A DNA stretch of 64,000 nucleotides from Shewanella psychropiezotolerans (lineage in GTDB: Bacteria; Pseudomonadota; Gammaproteobacteria; Enterobacterales; Shewanellaceae). Both the position numbers and the translations under genes were made by a program. The notes under the pieces are model-generated. The model was not told the DNA's origin. It did no database searches and saw nothing but the letters and a program-made list of their open reading frames with translations. This document shows positions 19,082 to 28,756 of the stretch, piece after piece. Each line of letters begins with the position of its first letter. Within the stretch, counting starts at the first letter, position 1. Location of the stretch: NCBI RefSeq assembly GCF_007197555.1, contig NZ_CP041614.1, forward strand, positions 3,774,001-3,838,000. The letters are read 5' to 3'.

Positions 19082-19106
19082 ACTTAACGCTATGTCTCAA
19101 AAATCA

Positions 19107-19131
19107 GGCCGTACTCAGTGCGGCCTTTTTT
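19107..19131 (+). terminator. Intrinsic terminator after metG
   Basis: AGGCCG and CGGCCT pair around TACTCAGTG and are followed by a run of T. Confidence 0.85.
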
Positions 19132-19163
19132 ATTTCTGCGTTAGAGACTTATATGGATAGATC

Positions 19164-20045
19164 TTACTCTATCGGCAGTTTATGATCCCTGCCCCACTGT
19201 GCCCAAGAACCATCGTAAAGGACATTGTGATGATAACCCGCCTCTACCGATGCCAAGATCAAAATGCAGGCGGTGATCCCTGATCCGCAGCTGAAAACAC
19301 GCTGAGTGTCTTGCTCATTTGCAAGTCCAGCAAAAATCTGTTGTAGTTCTTCTGCGGTTTTTAGACCATGGCCAGCTAAGACTTGAGAGAAAGGAAGATT
19401 GACAGAGTTTGGGATATGACCGCTGCGTACGCCTTCTCTGGGCTCCGGTGCCTGGCCTGAAAAACGCCCCGCTCCGCGTGCATCGAAAATACTCGTCTCT
19501 TTATCCGACAGCTTATCCAGCAGGTAAGTTGAATCACATACCCAAGCATCCTGCACATTCACCTTAAGCTCACAGCCACTCTTTATAATTGAATCGACTG
19601 ACGCTGAATCGACTAGCATTGAAGATGAAAAACGTTCAGCAGTCACTCTGTTATCGGCTAACCATTGAGGTAAGCCGCCATCGAGCACATAAACATGATC
19701 AAACCCCATCACCTTGAAGATCCACCAGGCCCTGGGAGATGAGTAAATACCTTGATTGTCATAAATCACCACCTGACTAGTCTGAGTAATTCCTAGTTCA
19801 GAGGTAATTTCAATAAACTGCGCTGTCGTTGGAAATGCATGAGTCTGGTTTGATGTCAGATCGCAAAGTTCATTTTCGAGATCGAGTTTCTTGGCACCAG
19901 GAATACAGCTGAATGTATCATAGAGGATCGGTGATTTTCCTACGACCTTTTCCATGCTCGCATCCAGCACGATGAGATTATCATTATCCAAGTGTTGTTC
20001 GAGCCACTGCGCCGTGACCAGAGGAGACGTTATCGTTTGTTTCAT
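19164..20045 (-). CDS. sseA: 3-mercaptopyruvate/thiosulfate sulfurtransferase
   Basis: A tandem rhodanese of 293 residues. The N-terminal rhodanese domain is inactive, and the C-terminal one has the active loop CGSGITAC (about residues 253-260), the CGSGVTA type seen in mercaptopyruvate sulfurtransferases such as SseA rather than the CRKGV of thiosulfate rhodaneses. Other family signs are FDARGAGRFSGQAPEPREG and RSGHIPNSVNLPF. It transfers sulfane sulfur to thiols or cyanide. It is convergent with metG and separate from the GNAT gene behind it. Confidence 0.88.
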   Translation of the reverse strand: MKQTITSPLVTAQWLEQHLDNDNLIVLDASMEKVVGKSPILYDTFSCIPGAKKLDLENELCDLTSNQTHAFPTTAQFIEITSELGITQTSQVVIYDNQGIYSSPRAWWIFKVMGFDHVYVLDGGLPQWLADNRVTAERFSSSMLVDSASVDSIIKSGCELKVNVQDAWVCDSTYLLDKLSDKETSIFDARGAGRFSGQAPEPREGVRSGHIPNSVNLPFSQVLAGHGLKTAEELQQIFAGLANEQDTQRVFSCGSGITACILILASVEAGYHHNVLYDGSWAQWGRDHKLPIE

Positions 20046-20118
20046 TCAATTCTTCTTTTATCTAATCTAATGAGTAAACAGATACTTAAGTGGAATATCT
20101 GAGCGATAATGTGCGCCT

Positions 20119-20595
20119 TTAGATAAACGCATCGACTTGAGCAAGGGCCATATGCAACAGGGGGAACGGCTTACCTTGGCTATCCGTTGGTGAACGTCCC
20201 ACAAGTTTAAACCCAACATGCTCATAAAACCCTAAAGCTTGAGGGTTTTGCTCGTTTACATCCACCTTAGTTGCGCCCTGATATTTAACCGCATAAGTCA
20301 CTAATGCTGCGCCTATGCCACAGCCCATACTTTGAGGCGCAATAAATAGCATCTCAATATTACCATCAGCAACACCACAAAATCCCAGGATGTTCCCGGC
20401 TGTATCCTTGACGCATCGCAAATCGACAGCATCGAAGTAGTGAGCCAAAATTAATGGCTTCAAAGCAGCAATATCTTGCTCACTCAAGAAGTCATGACTC
20501 TGGCGCACTGAAGTCTCCCAGACCTTAAGGAGAACTTCATGGTCTGTTTTTATGGCTGGTTCAATTTTCATATCGTGATTGGACTCATTAGGCAT
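20119..20595 (-). CDS. GNAT-family N-acetyltransferase
   Basis: This 158-residue single-domain acyltransferase is similar to the YjaB type. The acetyl-CoA binding region is IAPQSMGCGIGAALVTYAV (about residues 89-107, Q/R-x-x-G-x-G/A variant) and the C-terminal strand is NPQALGFYEHVGFKLVGR. The substrate cannot be inferred. ATG 20571 (MKIEP...) fits the family N-terminus as well as ATG 20595. It is followed closely by the YCII gene upstream on the same strand (17-base gap) and the two are probably co-transcribed. Confidence 0.82.
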   Translation of the reverse strand: MPNESNHDMKIEPAIKTDHEVLLKVWETSVRQSHDFLSEQDIAALKPLILAHYFDAVDLRCVKDTAGNILGFCGVADGNIEMLFIAPQSMGCGIGAALVTYAVKYQGATKVDVNEQNPQALGFYEHVGFKLVGRSPTDSQGKPFPLLHMALAQVDAFI

Positions 20596-20612
20596 TCAAA
20601 TAATTCGTATCA

Positions 20613-20930
20613 TTACATCTTCATCTGCACCAGTTCCGATACTTCCAGGGAACCACCAATATCAAGGAAGGGACAAGCTTTCGCATGGCCCAGCGCCTCT
20701 TCCATGGACTCAACCTGGATAAGGGTAAATCCAGACATATTTGTCGTACCACCACTGGTCACCGAACCATCAGAATTAACGGTATGAACCTGTTTCAAAG
20801 GATTGGCAGGACTCAGCGCCGCACTTCCCAGTGAGGCTAACCAAGTCTTATATTTTGCAAAGTGCTGCTTGCCCTCTTCAGGGGTCGAAGGTGGATTACC
20901 ACCAAGGTAGGTGATCATATATTGAGGCAT
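20613..20930 (-). CDS. YCII-related domain protein
   Basis: A 105-residue protein of the YCII/DGPF-like dimeric ferredoxin-fold family. It starts with MPQYMITYLGG, and the central motif GFTLIQVESMEEALGHAKACPFL ends in the strand GGSLEVSELVQM. These proteins are small enzymes or binding proteins; a specific reaction is not known for this subgroup. The Shine-Dalgarno on the minus strand is AAGGA-like, just before the ATG. The GNAT gene lies downstream in the same direction. Confidence 0.82.
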   Translation of the reverse strand: MPQYMITYLGGNPPSTPEEGKQHFAKYKTWLASLGSAALSPANPLKQVHTVNSDGSVTSGGTTNMSGFTLIQVESMEEALGHAKACPFLDIGGSLEVSELVQMKM

Positions 20931-21027
20931 AAGGGGATCCTTCCTTGAGCGTTAACTATCCACTCTAGTATAAAAAGCATCAAATCAAAAGCTTGCCATC
21001 ACCACTCATTTCACAATCTAAAAGCAC

Positions 21028-21252
21028 TTAAATACACCGAGGCCAAACACAAGTCTTCAAACTGGTTCTTCGATTGATAGTGGTTGCAAAATGTATAGGG
21101 CTCCACCAAAGCATCAGTAAATAATCAGTCAGACCAATGAAAAAGAGAGCGACCAAGTAAGCAGCTCCCTTCATGGAGTCTACGAAGGGGAACCCTAAAA
21201 ATATCGGTGAATAGAAAGACAACCACTGCAGAAAGCTGTACAGATTTGACAC
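21028..21252 (-). CDS. Possible small membrane protein, unknown
   Basis: A 74-residue frame starting with GTG. It has two hydrophobic stretches (FLQWLSFYSPIFLGFPF and AAYLVALFFIGLTDYLLMLWW) that could be membrane helices. There is no good Shine-Dalgarno and no family I recognise, and the C-terminal 20 residues look unstructured. It may be a real small gene, a remnant, or chance in a 370-base gap between the YCII gene and creA. Confidence 0.25.
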   Translation of the reverse strand: MSNLYSFLQWLSFYSPIFLGFPFVDSMKGAAYLVALFFIGLTDYLLMLWWSPIHFATTINRRTSLKTCVWPRCI

Positions 21253-21300
21253 TCTAAACTAAAAAAACATGACGCCAAAACCTGTCACAGCGTTAATTCC

Positions 21301-21813
21301 CTATTGAACAGGTACTCCGGAGGCCTGCCATGCACCTGTGTTATAAAGCGGCACGGTCGATAAGGCGTGTTTATGGCTACCTTGAGTCTCTTTGGTAGAA
21401 TATGAAAGATACAGTAGTGTTTGGTTTTCTGCATCATAGATGCGGCGCACTTTCAGCGATTTAAACAAGATACTCAATGATTGCTTAAAGATGACTTCAC
21501 CATTCTTACTCTTATCGATAGCCGCAATTTCTTGCGCCGATATCGGACCGGTCTGACGACACGAGATGCTCATATCCGATGGATCGGCTAGACTCAGGTT
21601 CGCTTCTATACGGCTAATATGACAAGTGACGCCCGGGAGTTTTGGATCATGACGTGCATCTATTATCACATCTTTAGTGGTAAACAAGCCCAGGCTAACC
21701 TTGGCCACATCGTCGCCGCCACAGGCTGTGAGGCAAAACAAGATAAACCCTGCTGCGATGACTTTCCCAGACATTATTCCAGGCATAGCTCCAAACTGGT
21801 TTCCAATTTTCAT
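21301..21813 (-). CDS. creA: CreA-family protein, predicted lipoprotein
   Basis: This is a 170-residue periplasmic protein of the CreA family, whose function is unknown. The N-terminal export signal ends in LFCLTACGG, a lipobox-like sequence with Cys near residue 31, so lipid anchoring is likely. The mature part shows the family pattern VSLGLFTTKDVIIDARHDPKLPG, VTCHISRIEA, SLADPSDMSISCRQTGP and LKVRRIYDAENQTLLYLSYS. It overlaps yegD by 4 bases and is translated from the same message. Confidence 0.9.
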   Translation of the reverse strand: MKIGNQFGAMPGIMSGKVIAAGFILFCLTACGGDDVAKVSLGLFTTKDVIIDARHDPKLPGVTCHISRIEANLSLADPSDMSISCRQTGPISAQEIAAIDKSKNGEVIFKQSLSILFKSLKVRRIYDAENQTLLYLSYSTKETQGSHKHALSTVPLYNTGAWQASGVPVQ

Positions 21814-23195
21814 TTTTTCTCCTCTTTAAATACTCTCTGTGCCCAGCGGGTTAAGCCTGCCGTGACACTGCCGAAATGGTCGCCGACAACAATCGGGATC
21901 TCCGGATGTAAACCGGCAATTTTATCGTAGATAGCCGGACTTCTTGCAGTACCGCCTGTCACATAGATGACATCCGGCGACACACCTGCCACGTTAAGTG
22001 CTTGCTGCATCAAGGACTGTATTTTGGCGCTGGGTACGGCAATGGCCTCACTAAACAATTTTCGGCTCACCTCGGCGTTAAGCTGTGGGCAGATATAATC
22101 TAATTTAGATGTGACCGAATCTGCATCTGTTAACCCTATCTTAGCCTGCTCAGCACTGCGAACGATACGGTAACCTAACTGCTCTTGCTGAACCTTGAGT
22201 AACCTTTTAAGTAACTCAGGTTTTTCGGCATCATGAATCAAGTCTTCTATCAATTTACGTGAACTCAGTGACACGAAGTCTCGTTGTGCACTGATATCAT
22301 TAACTGCAACGGCATTCCAAAATGGCTTGCTCGGCACAGGCAGGCCGTTAACCATGTGGCAGCCCAATCCGAGATGGCTCATAAAGGCTTTCATCGATAG
22401 GGCAATATCCAAATCATTGCCGCCCACTCGTTGCCCGCTATGACCTAAGAAGTCCTGACTGCGTTGACTGGTATTTATATGTGACGGTCCCATTCGCACC
22501 ACTGAGCAATCTGTGGTACCGCCGCCAACATCGACCACCAGCACCACCTTATCTTCAGTCAGGCTCGCCTCATAATCCATGCCCGCTGCTAGGGGTTCAA
22601 ACAGAAAGTCTACATCGGTAAATCCGGCTCGTTTCGCCGCTAACCTCAATATCGACTCGGCCTGTTGATTACTTTCTTCACCACCTATGGCCTGAAAATT
22701 AACGGGTCTGCCAATAACTGCATGGGTTATCACGCCTTTATTATTGAGCCCGGAATCAGACTCGGCAATCGACTTTACATGTAGCATCATCATGGTGACG
22801 ATATCTTCAAATAAGGCGATTTGATCGACTCTGAGTCCACTGGCACCCAGAAACGATTTTGGCGAGCGGACATAAAATCCCTCTTCGGGCATATCTAAGT
22901 AGGCCTTGACTGCTTGTTCGCCGACAAATACCGCTTGTTCATCACTATCGAGATCTAGTTCACGACGTGCTTGCTGTGCTCGGCTAAGTTGAGCACCACG
23001 TAATTTAGCGAAGTTGGCTCTTAAATGCTGCGGCATCTGTTGGTACACAGCTTCGGCTATAAGCTCCCTGTCTAGGGCATAAAGCGTCGAGGTCAGATAT
23101 TTCGAATCCGCCGACAAGGGTAATAATCGTACATCGTTCTCATCCATGACACCTATGGCACAGTTGGCACTACCATAATCAAAACCAACAAACAT
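21810..23195 (-). CDS. yegD: Hsp70-family chaperone-like ATPase YegD
   Basis: This 461-residue relative of DnaK keeps the actin/Hsp70 nucleotide-binding fold but lacks the substrate-binding domain. Visible phosphate loops are GFDYGSANCAIGV (residues 4-16) and VVDVGGGTTDCSVV (about 217-230), and the adenosine motif is VTGGTARSP near the C-terminus. Its role is not well defined. It is the upstream gene of a two-gene unit with creA. Confidence 0.92.
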   Translation of the reverse strand: MFVGFDYGSANCAIGVMDENDVRLLPLSADSKYLTSTLYALDRELIAEAVYQQMPQHLRANFAKLRGAQLSRAQQARRELDLDSDEQAVFVGEQAVKAYLDMPEEGFYVRSPKSFLGASGLRVDQIALFEDIVTMMMLHVKSIAESDSGLNNKGVITHAVIGRPVNFQAIGGEESNQQAESILRLAAKRAGFTDVDFLFEPLAAGMDYEASLTEDKVVLVVDVGGGTTDCSVVRMGPSHINTSQRSQDFLGHSGQRVGGNDLDIALSMKAFMSHLGLGCHMVNGLPVPSKPFWNAVAVNDISAQRDFVSLSSRKLIEDLIHDAEKPELLKRLLKVQQEQLGYRIVRSAEQAKIGLTDADSVTSKLDYICPQLNAEVSRKLFSEAIAVPSAKIQSLMQQALNVAGVSPDVIYVTGGTARSPAIYDKIAGLHPEIPIVVGDHFGSVTAGLTRWAQRVFKEEKK

Positions 23196-23302
23196 TCACT
23201 CGCCCCAAAAATTTAAATAATCGGTTAAACAGAAAAAATTAACAGATAAAGATAAAAAGCCGTGAAAAATACCACAGATTGTGAGGAGTAAAAAGCGGAA
23301 TC

Positions 23303-23566
23303 ATACCAATCGGTATAAGAAAGTGGCCAACTCAGAGTTATTTTTGGCTGTATAATTCAAGGCGGATGAGTGAGGGAATGGTATCCCTTTTGAACTCATT
23401 CAACACAGAAGTAGGCTGCCAAAAACACTCCTGAAAGGCGAGTTTTAGCACTTCCGATCCGGCGTTAACGAGCTTAAACGTAGAATAACTATGTTCCTCA
23501 CTCGTTGCCTTGCTTCTGAAGCGCTAAACTCTCGCTGAGTGACCACACCTTTATACCGATTGGTAT
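23303..23566. mobile_element. MITE-like element, 264 bp, with perfect 16-bp terminal inverted repeats
   Basis: The left end ATACCAATCGGTATAA is exactly repeated in inverse at the right end (TTATACCGATTGGTAT). The match continues imperfectly inward (AAGTGGCCAACTCAG against GTGTGGTCACTCAG). There is no coding capacity. It lies between yegD and the YbaK gene. The ends are the same palindrome found as solo copies elsewhere in this window, which suggests that the solo copies are end remnants or the minimal unit of the family. Confidence 0.75.
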
Positions 23567-23659
23567 TATATCTATAGACTCGTTTGCTGACACACTTCTG
23601 TATTCCTTAACAGCTGATGTCAGCAAAGATGGACACTTAGGGTATCATCCACATGTGAT

Positions 23660-24196
23660 CTAAAAGTGACTGAGGTAACTTTTGTCATAACAGTTATCAT
23701 AATCGCCAAACTTAGGTGTCCCTATAGGCTCACCGATAAGATCGGCCAGTAGCGTCCCCGAGAGTAAGGGCGTATATTGCAGATGATTAATCTTAATCAG
23801 GTGGCAGTGATCGCCGGCTTCGATATAGACCATATCTTCATCAATTAAACGTTTATCCAGCATCATCTTGATGCCATATGCCTCGGCCAATCCTGGAATG
23901 GCCCCCTCATCACAGTCATGAAATAATGCCTGTAGATCTTGCTCATTGGCTAATTGATACACTTCACCCATCACTTCACTCACCTTCAATATCGATAACC
24001 TATGTCCCGAGCCAATACCGGCCAACATATAATCGCCCTCACCATTGACCAACAACACAGCTTTTATGACCTGGGCACTAGGAAGATGAGCCGATGCAGA
24101 AGAGTCCAGAGAAGAGAGAGTCTTACGATGCTTGACGATGGAATAGTCGACCCTATTGTGGTTAAGAAATGATGCCAAAGTGATCGCGATACCCAT
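23660..24196 (-). CDS. YbaK/EbsC-type aminoacyl-tRNA deacylase domain protein
   Basis: A 178-residue protein with the YbaK/ProX editing fold: N-terminal MGIAITLASFLNHNRVDYSIVKH, the AQVIKAVLLVNGEGDYMLAG strand region and CDEGAIPGLAEAYGIKMMLD. Members clear mischarged tRNAs in trans. The exact amino acid/tRNA pair cannot be read from this sequence. It carries a short C-terminal extension rich in Tyr/Asp. The gene is divergent from nfeD. Confidence 0.85.
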   Translation of the reverse strand: MGIAITLASFLNHNRVDYSIVKHRKTLSSLDSSASAHLPSAQVIKAVLLVNGEGDYMLAGIGSGHRLSILKVSEVMGEVYQLANEQDLQALFHDCDEGAIPGLAEAYGIKMMLDKRLIDEDMVYIEAGDHCHLIKINHLQYTPLLSGTLLADLIGEPIGTPKFGDYDNCYDKSYLSHF

Positions 24197-24401
24197 ATAT
24201 ACCTCCTTGACCGAGTCGAAACGCTAAGCCGCTGATATGCACTTAAGACAACATCTGTTAGCGTTACTTCCGGATCAAAATAGAAGATGAATCCATTCTT
24301 TTAGTATAGTTAAGTCAGCGTCGGTTCACTCAAACCAATTTCATTAAGCAGACACGAATTATTTTGGCTAGACTTTACAATAATGGCTGTGAAGTTCTCC
24401 T

Positions 24402-25844
24402 ATGATGATTCGCTTTCGAACGATAACAGATCCTTTCAATGCAATGCTCTCTATTGCATTGTTTCTTCTATTATTTTTTTCAACTTCATCCCTCGCCAGC
24501 ATCGAGGCTTCATCACAGACACAAACCGGCAACTCAACTGAAATCCCGGTACTCACCATTAAAGGCGCCATAGGTCCCGCCATAAGCGACTACTTAACCA
24601 GTGAGATGACTATAGCCAATCAGGATGGTGCACCTCTGGTGATCATCATCATAGATACTCCAGGAGGCTTAGTCTCTAGTCTACGTGACATCAATCAGGC
24701 CATACTCAACTCTCAAGTACCCATCGCCTGCCTCGTTCATCCCGCAGGGGCCAGAGCCGCCAGTGCGGGTACCTATATCTTGTACGCTTGTCATATTGCA
24801 GCCATGGCACAGGCAACCACCTTAGGGGCGGCAACTCCCGTCAGTATTGGGGGCTCTCCCAAAGCCCCTCAAGACAAGGATGATAATAAGACAAGTTCGC
24901 CCTCAGCCATGGAAAAGAAGATCCTCAATGACTCCATCGCCTATATTCGCTCTCTCGCCCAATTGCGTGGCCGCAACGAGGAGTGGGCCGAACTAGCAGT
25001 CAAAGAGGCCGCAACCTTAACCGCACAAGAAGCGTTAGAGAAAAATGTCATCGATCTTATGTCAAACTCTACAGCAGACTTAATCAAGCAGCTCGATGGA
25101 TGGGAGGTGAGCATCAATCAGGAGCCTTATTTACTTGATCTCTCACAGGCCAAATTGACTCCAATAAAGCCGGACTGGCGCAACCAATTTATAGCGACTA
25201 TCACTAACCCTAATATCGCCTACATACTCATGTTAATTGGTGTCTACGGCCTCATTCTGGAGTTTTACAGCCCAGGCATAGGCGTGGCAGGTGTCACAGG
25301 TGCCATCGCTCTGGTTATCGCCATGTACGCCTTTCAGATGTTACCGGTTAATTATGCGGGCTTACTCCTGCTGATGTTAGGCATAGGCTTGATGATCGCC
25401 GAAGCCATGGTGCCTAGTTTTGGCATCTTCGGCATAGGCGGCGTAATCGCGTTTGCACTGGGCTCTGTGTTTCTTATCGATACCAAACATGCCCAATTTC
25501 AAGTTTCCTTGCCCGTTATCGCCGCCGTCACAGCGGTGAGTGCGGCATTTATGATCTTCTGCTTAGGGTACCTCTGGCGCTCACGGCATAACAAAATTGT
25601 CAGTGGCCAGGAAGCCATCGTGGGCGCCGAAGCCAAGGTGCTGGAAGACTTTATCGATCACGGTTTTGTATTACTCGGCGGTGAACGTTGGGCGGCCATA
25701 TCTGATACCCCCTTACAAAAAGATCAACTGGTTCAAGTCGAGCAGGTCGACGACTTGACCCTAATTCTAGGGCAAGCCATCGACAAAAAAACTGACCTTA
25801 ATCCAGGTCCTAATAACAATATCGAAGCAGAAGGAGAAAAATAA
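24402..25844 (+). CDS. nfeD: Long NfeD-type membrane serine protease
   Basis: This 480-residue protein combines a ClpP-class serine protease with a C-terminal NfeD OB domain. The signal-like N-terminus is followed by [10 protein letters not shown] and the nucleophile Ser in [11 protein letters not shown] (about residue 127); a lysine partner is expected in the [13 protein letters not shown] helix. Four to five membrane helices (about 275-400) precede the soluble OB fold ([12 protein letters not shown]...LILG). Such proteins are paired with slipins and are thought to act in membrane quality control. The stop overlaps the slipin ATG. Confidence 0.9.
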   Translation: MMIRFRTITDPFNAMLSIALFLLLFFSTSSLASIEASSQTQTGNSTEIPVLTIKGAIGPAISDYLTSEMTIANQDGAPLVIIIIDTPGGLVSSLRDINQAILNSQVPIACLVHPAGARAASAGTYILYACHIAAMAQATTLGAATPVSIGGSPKAPQDKDDNKTSSPSAMEKKILNDSIAYIRSLAQLRGRNEEWAELAVKEAATLTAQEALEKNVIDLMSNSTADLIKQLDGWEVSINQEPYLLDLSQAKLTPIKPDWRNQFIATITNPNIAYILMLIGVYGLILEFYSPGIGVAGVTGAIALVIAMYAFQMLPVNYAGLLLLMLGIGLMIAEAMVPSFGIFGIGGVIAFALGSVFLIDTKHAQFQVSLPVIAAVTAVSAAFMIFCLGYLWRSRHNKIVSGQEAIVGAEAKVLEDFIDHGFVLLGGERWAAISDTPLQKDQLVQVEQVDDLTLILGQAIDKKTDLNPGPNNNIEAEGEK

Positions 25845-26646
25845 TGGATCCCATCTTGCCCAGCGGCGCCATGTTTGGCCTAGCCGTACTGGTGTTGATA
25901 TTAGCAATAATACTCAGCGCCTTTCGAATTCTAAGGGAATATGAACGCGGGGTTATCTTCCTGCTCGGACGATTCTATCGGGTCAAGGGCCCAGGGCTAA
26001 TCATAGTCATTCCCATCATCCAACAGATGGTCAGAGTCGATCTGAGAACCATAGTGATGGATGTACCCACCCAAGATGTGATCAGCAGAGATAATGTCTC
26101 TGTTAGAGTCAACGCCGTTATCTATTTTCGAGTACTGGACTCCCAAAAAGCCATTATCAATGTTGAAGACTATCTACAAGCTACGTCTCAACTGGCTCAA
26201 ACTACGCTTAGATCTGTACTTGGACAACACGAGCTCGATGAGATGTTAGCCAATAGAGATATGCTCAATACCGACATTCAGAGCATTCTAGACTCCCGTA
26301 CCGATGGCTGGGGATCAAGGTGTCTAATGTTGAGATAAAGCATGTTGATCTTAATGAAACCATGGTCAGGGCCATAGCCAAACAGGCAGAGGCCGAGCGT
26401 ACCCGACGAGCTAAGGTGATTCATGCCTCGGGTGAGATGGAAGCCTCAGCCAAGCTAGTTGAAGCAGCCGCTAAACTGGCACAAGAACCTAACGCCATCT
26501 TACTCAGGTACCTGCAAACGCTAACAGAAATAGCCAGCGAAAAAAATTCAACCATACTGTTTCCCCTGCCCATGGAGCTATTGCAGGGAGTACTGAACAA
26601 AAATAGCAAAGAGGTCAAAAAGAAAACCGATAAGAGCAGCGATTGA
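25844..26646 (+). pseudogene. Slipin/stomatin-like (SPFH) protein, split by a frameshift
   Basis: This membrane scaffold protein is the partner of NfeD. The first frame (25844-26338) has an N-terminal membrane helix and the SPFH domain ([39 protein letters not shown]). It goes out of frame after LDSRTDGWG. The second frame resumes with [20 protein letters not shown] and runs to 26646. Adding one G to the G4 run at 26310-26313 restores a normal protein of about 267 residues ([13 protein letters not shown]). No other damage is visible, so the lesion is very recent or a sequencing error. Confidence 0.85.
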
Positions 26647-26678
26647 TAATATCAAGCCTTATAAAAAAACCAGCCAAT

Positions 26679-26704
26679 AAAAAAGCCGTCTGAGACGGCT
26701 TTTT
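26679..26704 (+). terminator. Intrinsic terminator after the nfeD-slipin unit
   Basis: AGCCGTC and GACGGCT pair around TGA, with A6 before and T5 after. It should work in both directions; the plus-strand T-tract follows directly. Confidence 0.85.
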
Positions 26705-26804
26705 GCAGCATATACAGAGGTATTAGTCGCCCGATACAGGGTTAATAATCTCATAATGCTAATTAACTATAGCAAGTAATTTATACTCTGCAGTGTTAAC
26801 CGAT

Positions 26805-27791
26805 TTATTTTTTATTCAGTTCCAGCTGAGCTTGCTTCAAGCTCTCTTTCTCACTGCGGCGAGACTGGATAACGGCTTTTACATCACTGCCTATATGGGC
26901 TTCACCGCGCTTTTCGGCGAGCTGCATCTGACGTTCTCGCTCTTCGAAGCGCTGACGTTGCTTGTCTGAGATTGACGCTATGCAATGTGGACAACTCACC
27001 CCCTGAACATAAGCCTCACTGGCTTTCTCACTGGCTGTAATTGGCATGCGACAAGCATTACACTGGTCGTACTGACCTTTCTCTAAGTCATGGTTAACCG
27101 CGACTCGATTATCGAACACGAAGCACTCACCTTGCCAAAGACTCTCTTCTGGCTCAACTTCTTCCAGGTATTTAAGCACACCGCCTTCTAGGTGATATAC
27201 CTCATCGAAGCCTTGCTCCTTGAGGTAAGCCGTCGACTTCTCACAACGGATCCCGCCGGTACAGAACATGGCGACTTTCTTATGTTTGGCCGGATCTAAA
27301 TTCTCTTTTACGTACGCAGGAAATTCTCTGAATGTATTTGTCTTCGGATCGACCGCATTCTTGAAGGTGCCAATCTGCACCTCATACTCGTTGCGGGTAT
27401 CGACTAAAATAACGTCGGGATCTGAGATCAACTTGTTCCAGTCTTGAGGCTTCACATAAGTGCCAACCACTTTGAGGGGATCTATGCCCTCGACGCCCAT
27501 GGTCACTATCTCTTTCTTTAATTTGACTTTGGTGCGGTAAAACGGCATATCATCATCGAAAGACAGCTTATGCACAATATTGTCTAAGCCCGGCTGAATA
27601 TTCAACCAACTGAGCAGATTATCGATAGCGTCTTGGGAACCGGCAACCGTGCCATTGATGCCTTCACTGGCGAGTAACAAGGTGCCCTTGATACCTGTAT
27701 CAATCATGGCATTAAGCAATGGCTTCTGAATAGATTCAAAATGTGGCAGAGAAACAAACTTATATAGGGCACAAACGACAACTTGGGACAT
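26805..27791 (-). CDS. trhO: tRNA uridine(34) hydroxylase TrhO
   Basis: TrhO (YceA) hydroxylates U34 of tRNA to 5-hydroxyuridine in an oxygen-dependent way. The 328 residues begin with the UPF0176 domain ([11 protein letters not shown]), then a rhodanese domain with the active Cys in [12 protein letters not shown] (about residues 178-189). A C-terminal zinc-like region has CNACR and CPHC. The last 40 residues are highly charged. It is divergent from the GST gene, and a palindrome (27851-27870) lies between them. Confidence 0.94.
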   Translation of the reverse strand: MSQVVVCALYKFVSLPHFESIQKPLLNAMIDTGIKGTLLLASEGINGTVAGSQDAIDNLLSWLNIQPGLDNIVHKLSFDDDMPFYRTKVKLKKEIVTMGVEGIDPLKVVGTYVKPQDWNKLISDPDVILVDTRNEYEVQIGTFKNAVDPKTNTFREFPAYVKENLDPAKHKKVAMFCTGGIRCEKSTAYLKEQGFDEVYHLEGGVLKYLEEVEPEESLWQGECFVFDNRVAVNHDLEKGQYDQCNACRMPITASEKASEAYVQGVSCPHCIASISDKQRQRFEERERQMQLAEKRGEAHIGSDVKAVIQSRRSEKESLKQAQLELNKK

Positions 27792-27850
27792 ATCAACCTC
27801 AATGCTGGCAGGAGCTTAATCTCCAGCGCATCTTAAAAAATAGTAACAAT

Positions 27851-27870
27851 CTGGCTCACATTTGAGCCAG
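27851..27870. promoter_or_regulatory. Operator-like palindrome between trhO and the GST gene
   Basis: CTGGCTCA (27851-27858) and TGAGCCAG (27863-27870) form a perfect 8-bp inverted repeat with a 4-nt centre, about 60 bases before the trhO start. TAACAA occurs on both sides. There is no T-tract, so it reads as an operator or leader hairpin. Confidence 0.35.
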
Positions 27871-28042
27871 GTAACAAAATCGCGAGGAATTTTACCTGAG
27901 TCACACCCCAATAAACAGATAAAAAGTAAGCTTACTCATAAAATGCTAATTTTCGTCCACTCTCCCGGTTTTTATTCGTTGTCATTTTTCTTCAGTCGGT
28001 TAAGAATAACGACCATAATCATGTATAAATGAAATCACACCT

Positions 28043-28699
28043 ATGTCCTTACCCACCCTCTATTCCTTCAGACGCTGCCCTTATGCGATGCGCGCTCGTT
28101 TAGGTATTTTACTTTCGGGGACTTCTGTCTCTTTACGTGAAATACTCCTTAAACATAAACCCGAGCCCATGTTAGCGGCTTCACCTAAAGGCACGGTTCC
28201 CGTACTTATCTTACAAGATGGTAGCATCATAGATGAGAGCCTGGACATCATGGGCTGGGCGCTGGGGCTGGGGCTGAACGATCCTCACAACCTCTTACTT
28301 ACCGATAATCCTCAGCGACAAGAACAAGCTAAAACCTTAATTGACAACAATGACAATGAGTTCAAATCTTGGCTGGATAAGTATAAATATGCCGACAGAC
28401 ACCCTGAGCAGAGTGAAATTTTTTATCGCGCAGAAGGTGAAAAGTTTATCGCCCAACTTGAACATTTGTTGGGGAAACATCAGCAGCTGTTAAGTGATTC
28501 TGCCAGTATCGCCGATTTTGCCATCTTCCCTTTTATTCGCCAATTTGCCGGGGTCGACAGAACTTGGTTCAACCAGGCTCCCTACCCAAACGTGCAGCGC
28601 TGGTTAGCCTGTCACCTCGAGAGCCCAATATTTGCCAGTATTATGGAAAAATACCCAACCTGGCTCGACAGCAATGAAGAATTTATCTTTGGCGATTAA
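28043..28699 (+). CDS. Glutathione S-transferase family protein
   Basis: A 218-residue soluble GST-fold protein. The thioredoxin-like N-terminal domain carries the active cysteine in RRCPYAMRAR (about residues 9-18) and the cis-Pro segment PKGTVPVLILQDG, followed by DESLDIMGWAL. The helical C-terminal domain has SIADFAIFPFIRQFA. The CPYAMRAR signature is like the Cys-type, glutaredoxin-2-related GSTs, so thiol transfer is more likely than classical conjugation. No functional partner is evident nearby. Confidence 0.88.
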   Translation: MSLPTLYSFRRCPYAMRARLGILLSGTSVSLREILLKHKPEPMLAASPKGTVPVLILQDGSIIDESLDIMGWALGLGLNDPHNLLLTDNPQRQEQAKTLIDNNDNEFKSWLDKYKYADRHPEQSEIFYRAEGEKFIAQLEHLLGKHQQLLSDSASIADFAIFPFIRQFAGVDRTWFNQAPYPNVQRWLACHLESPIFASIMEKYPTWLDSNEEFIFGD

Positions 28700-28756
28700 T
28701 AAGGCAATAAGTTAAAGTTAAAATTAAAATAATATCAATATAACAAGGAGATACAC

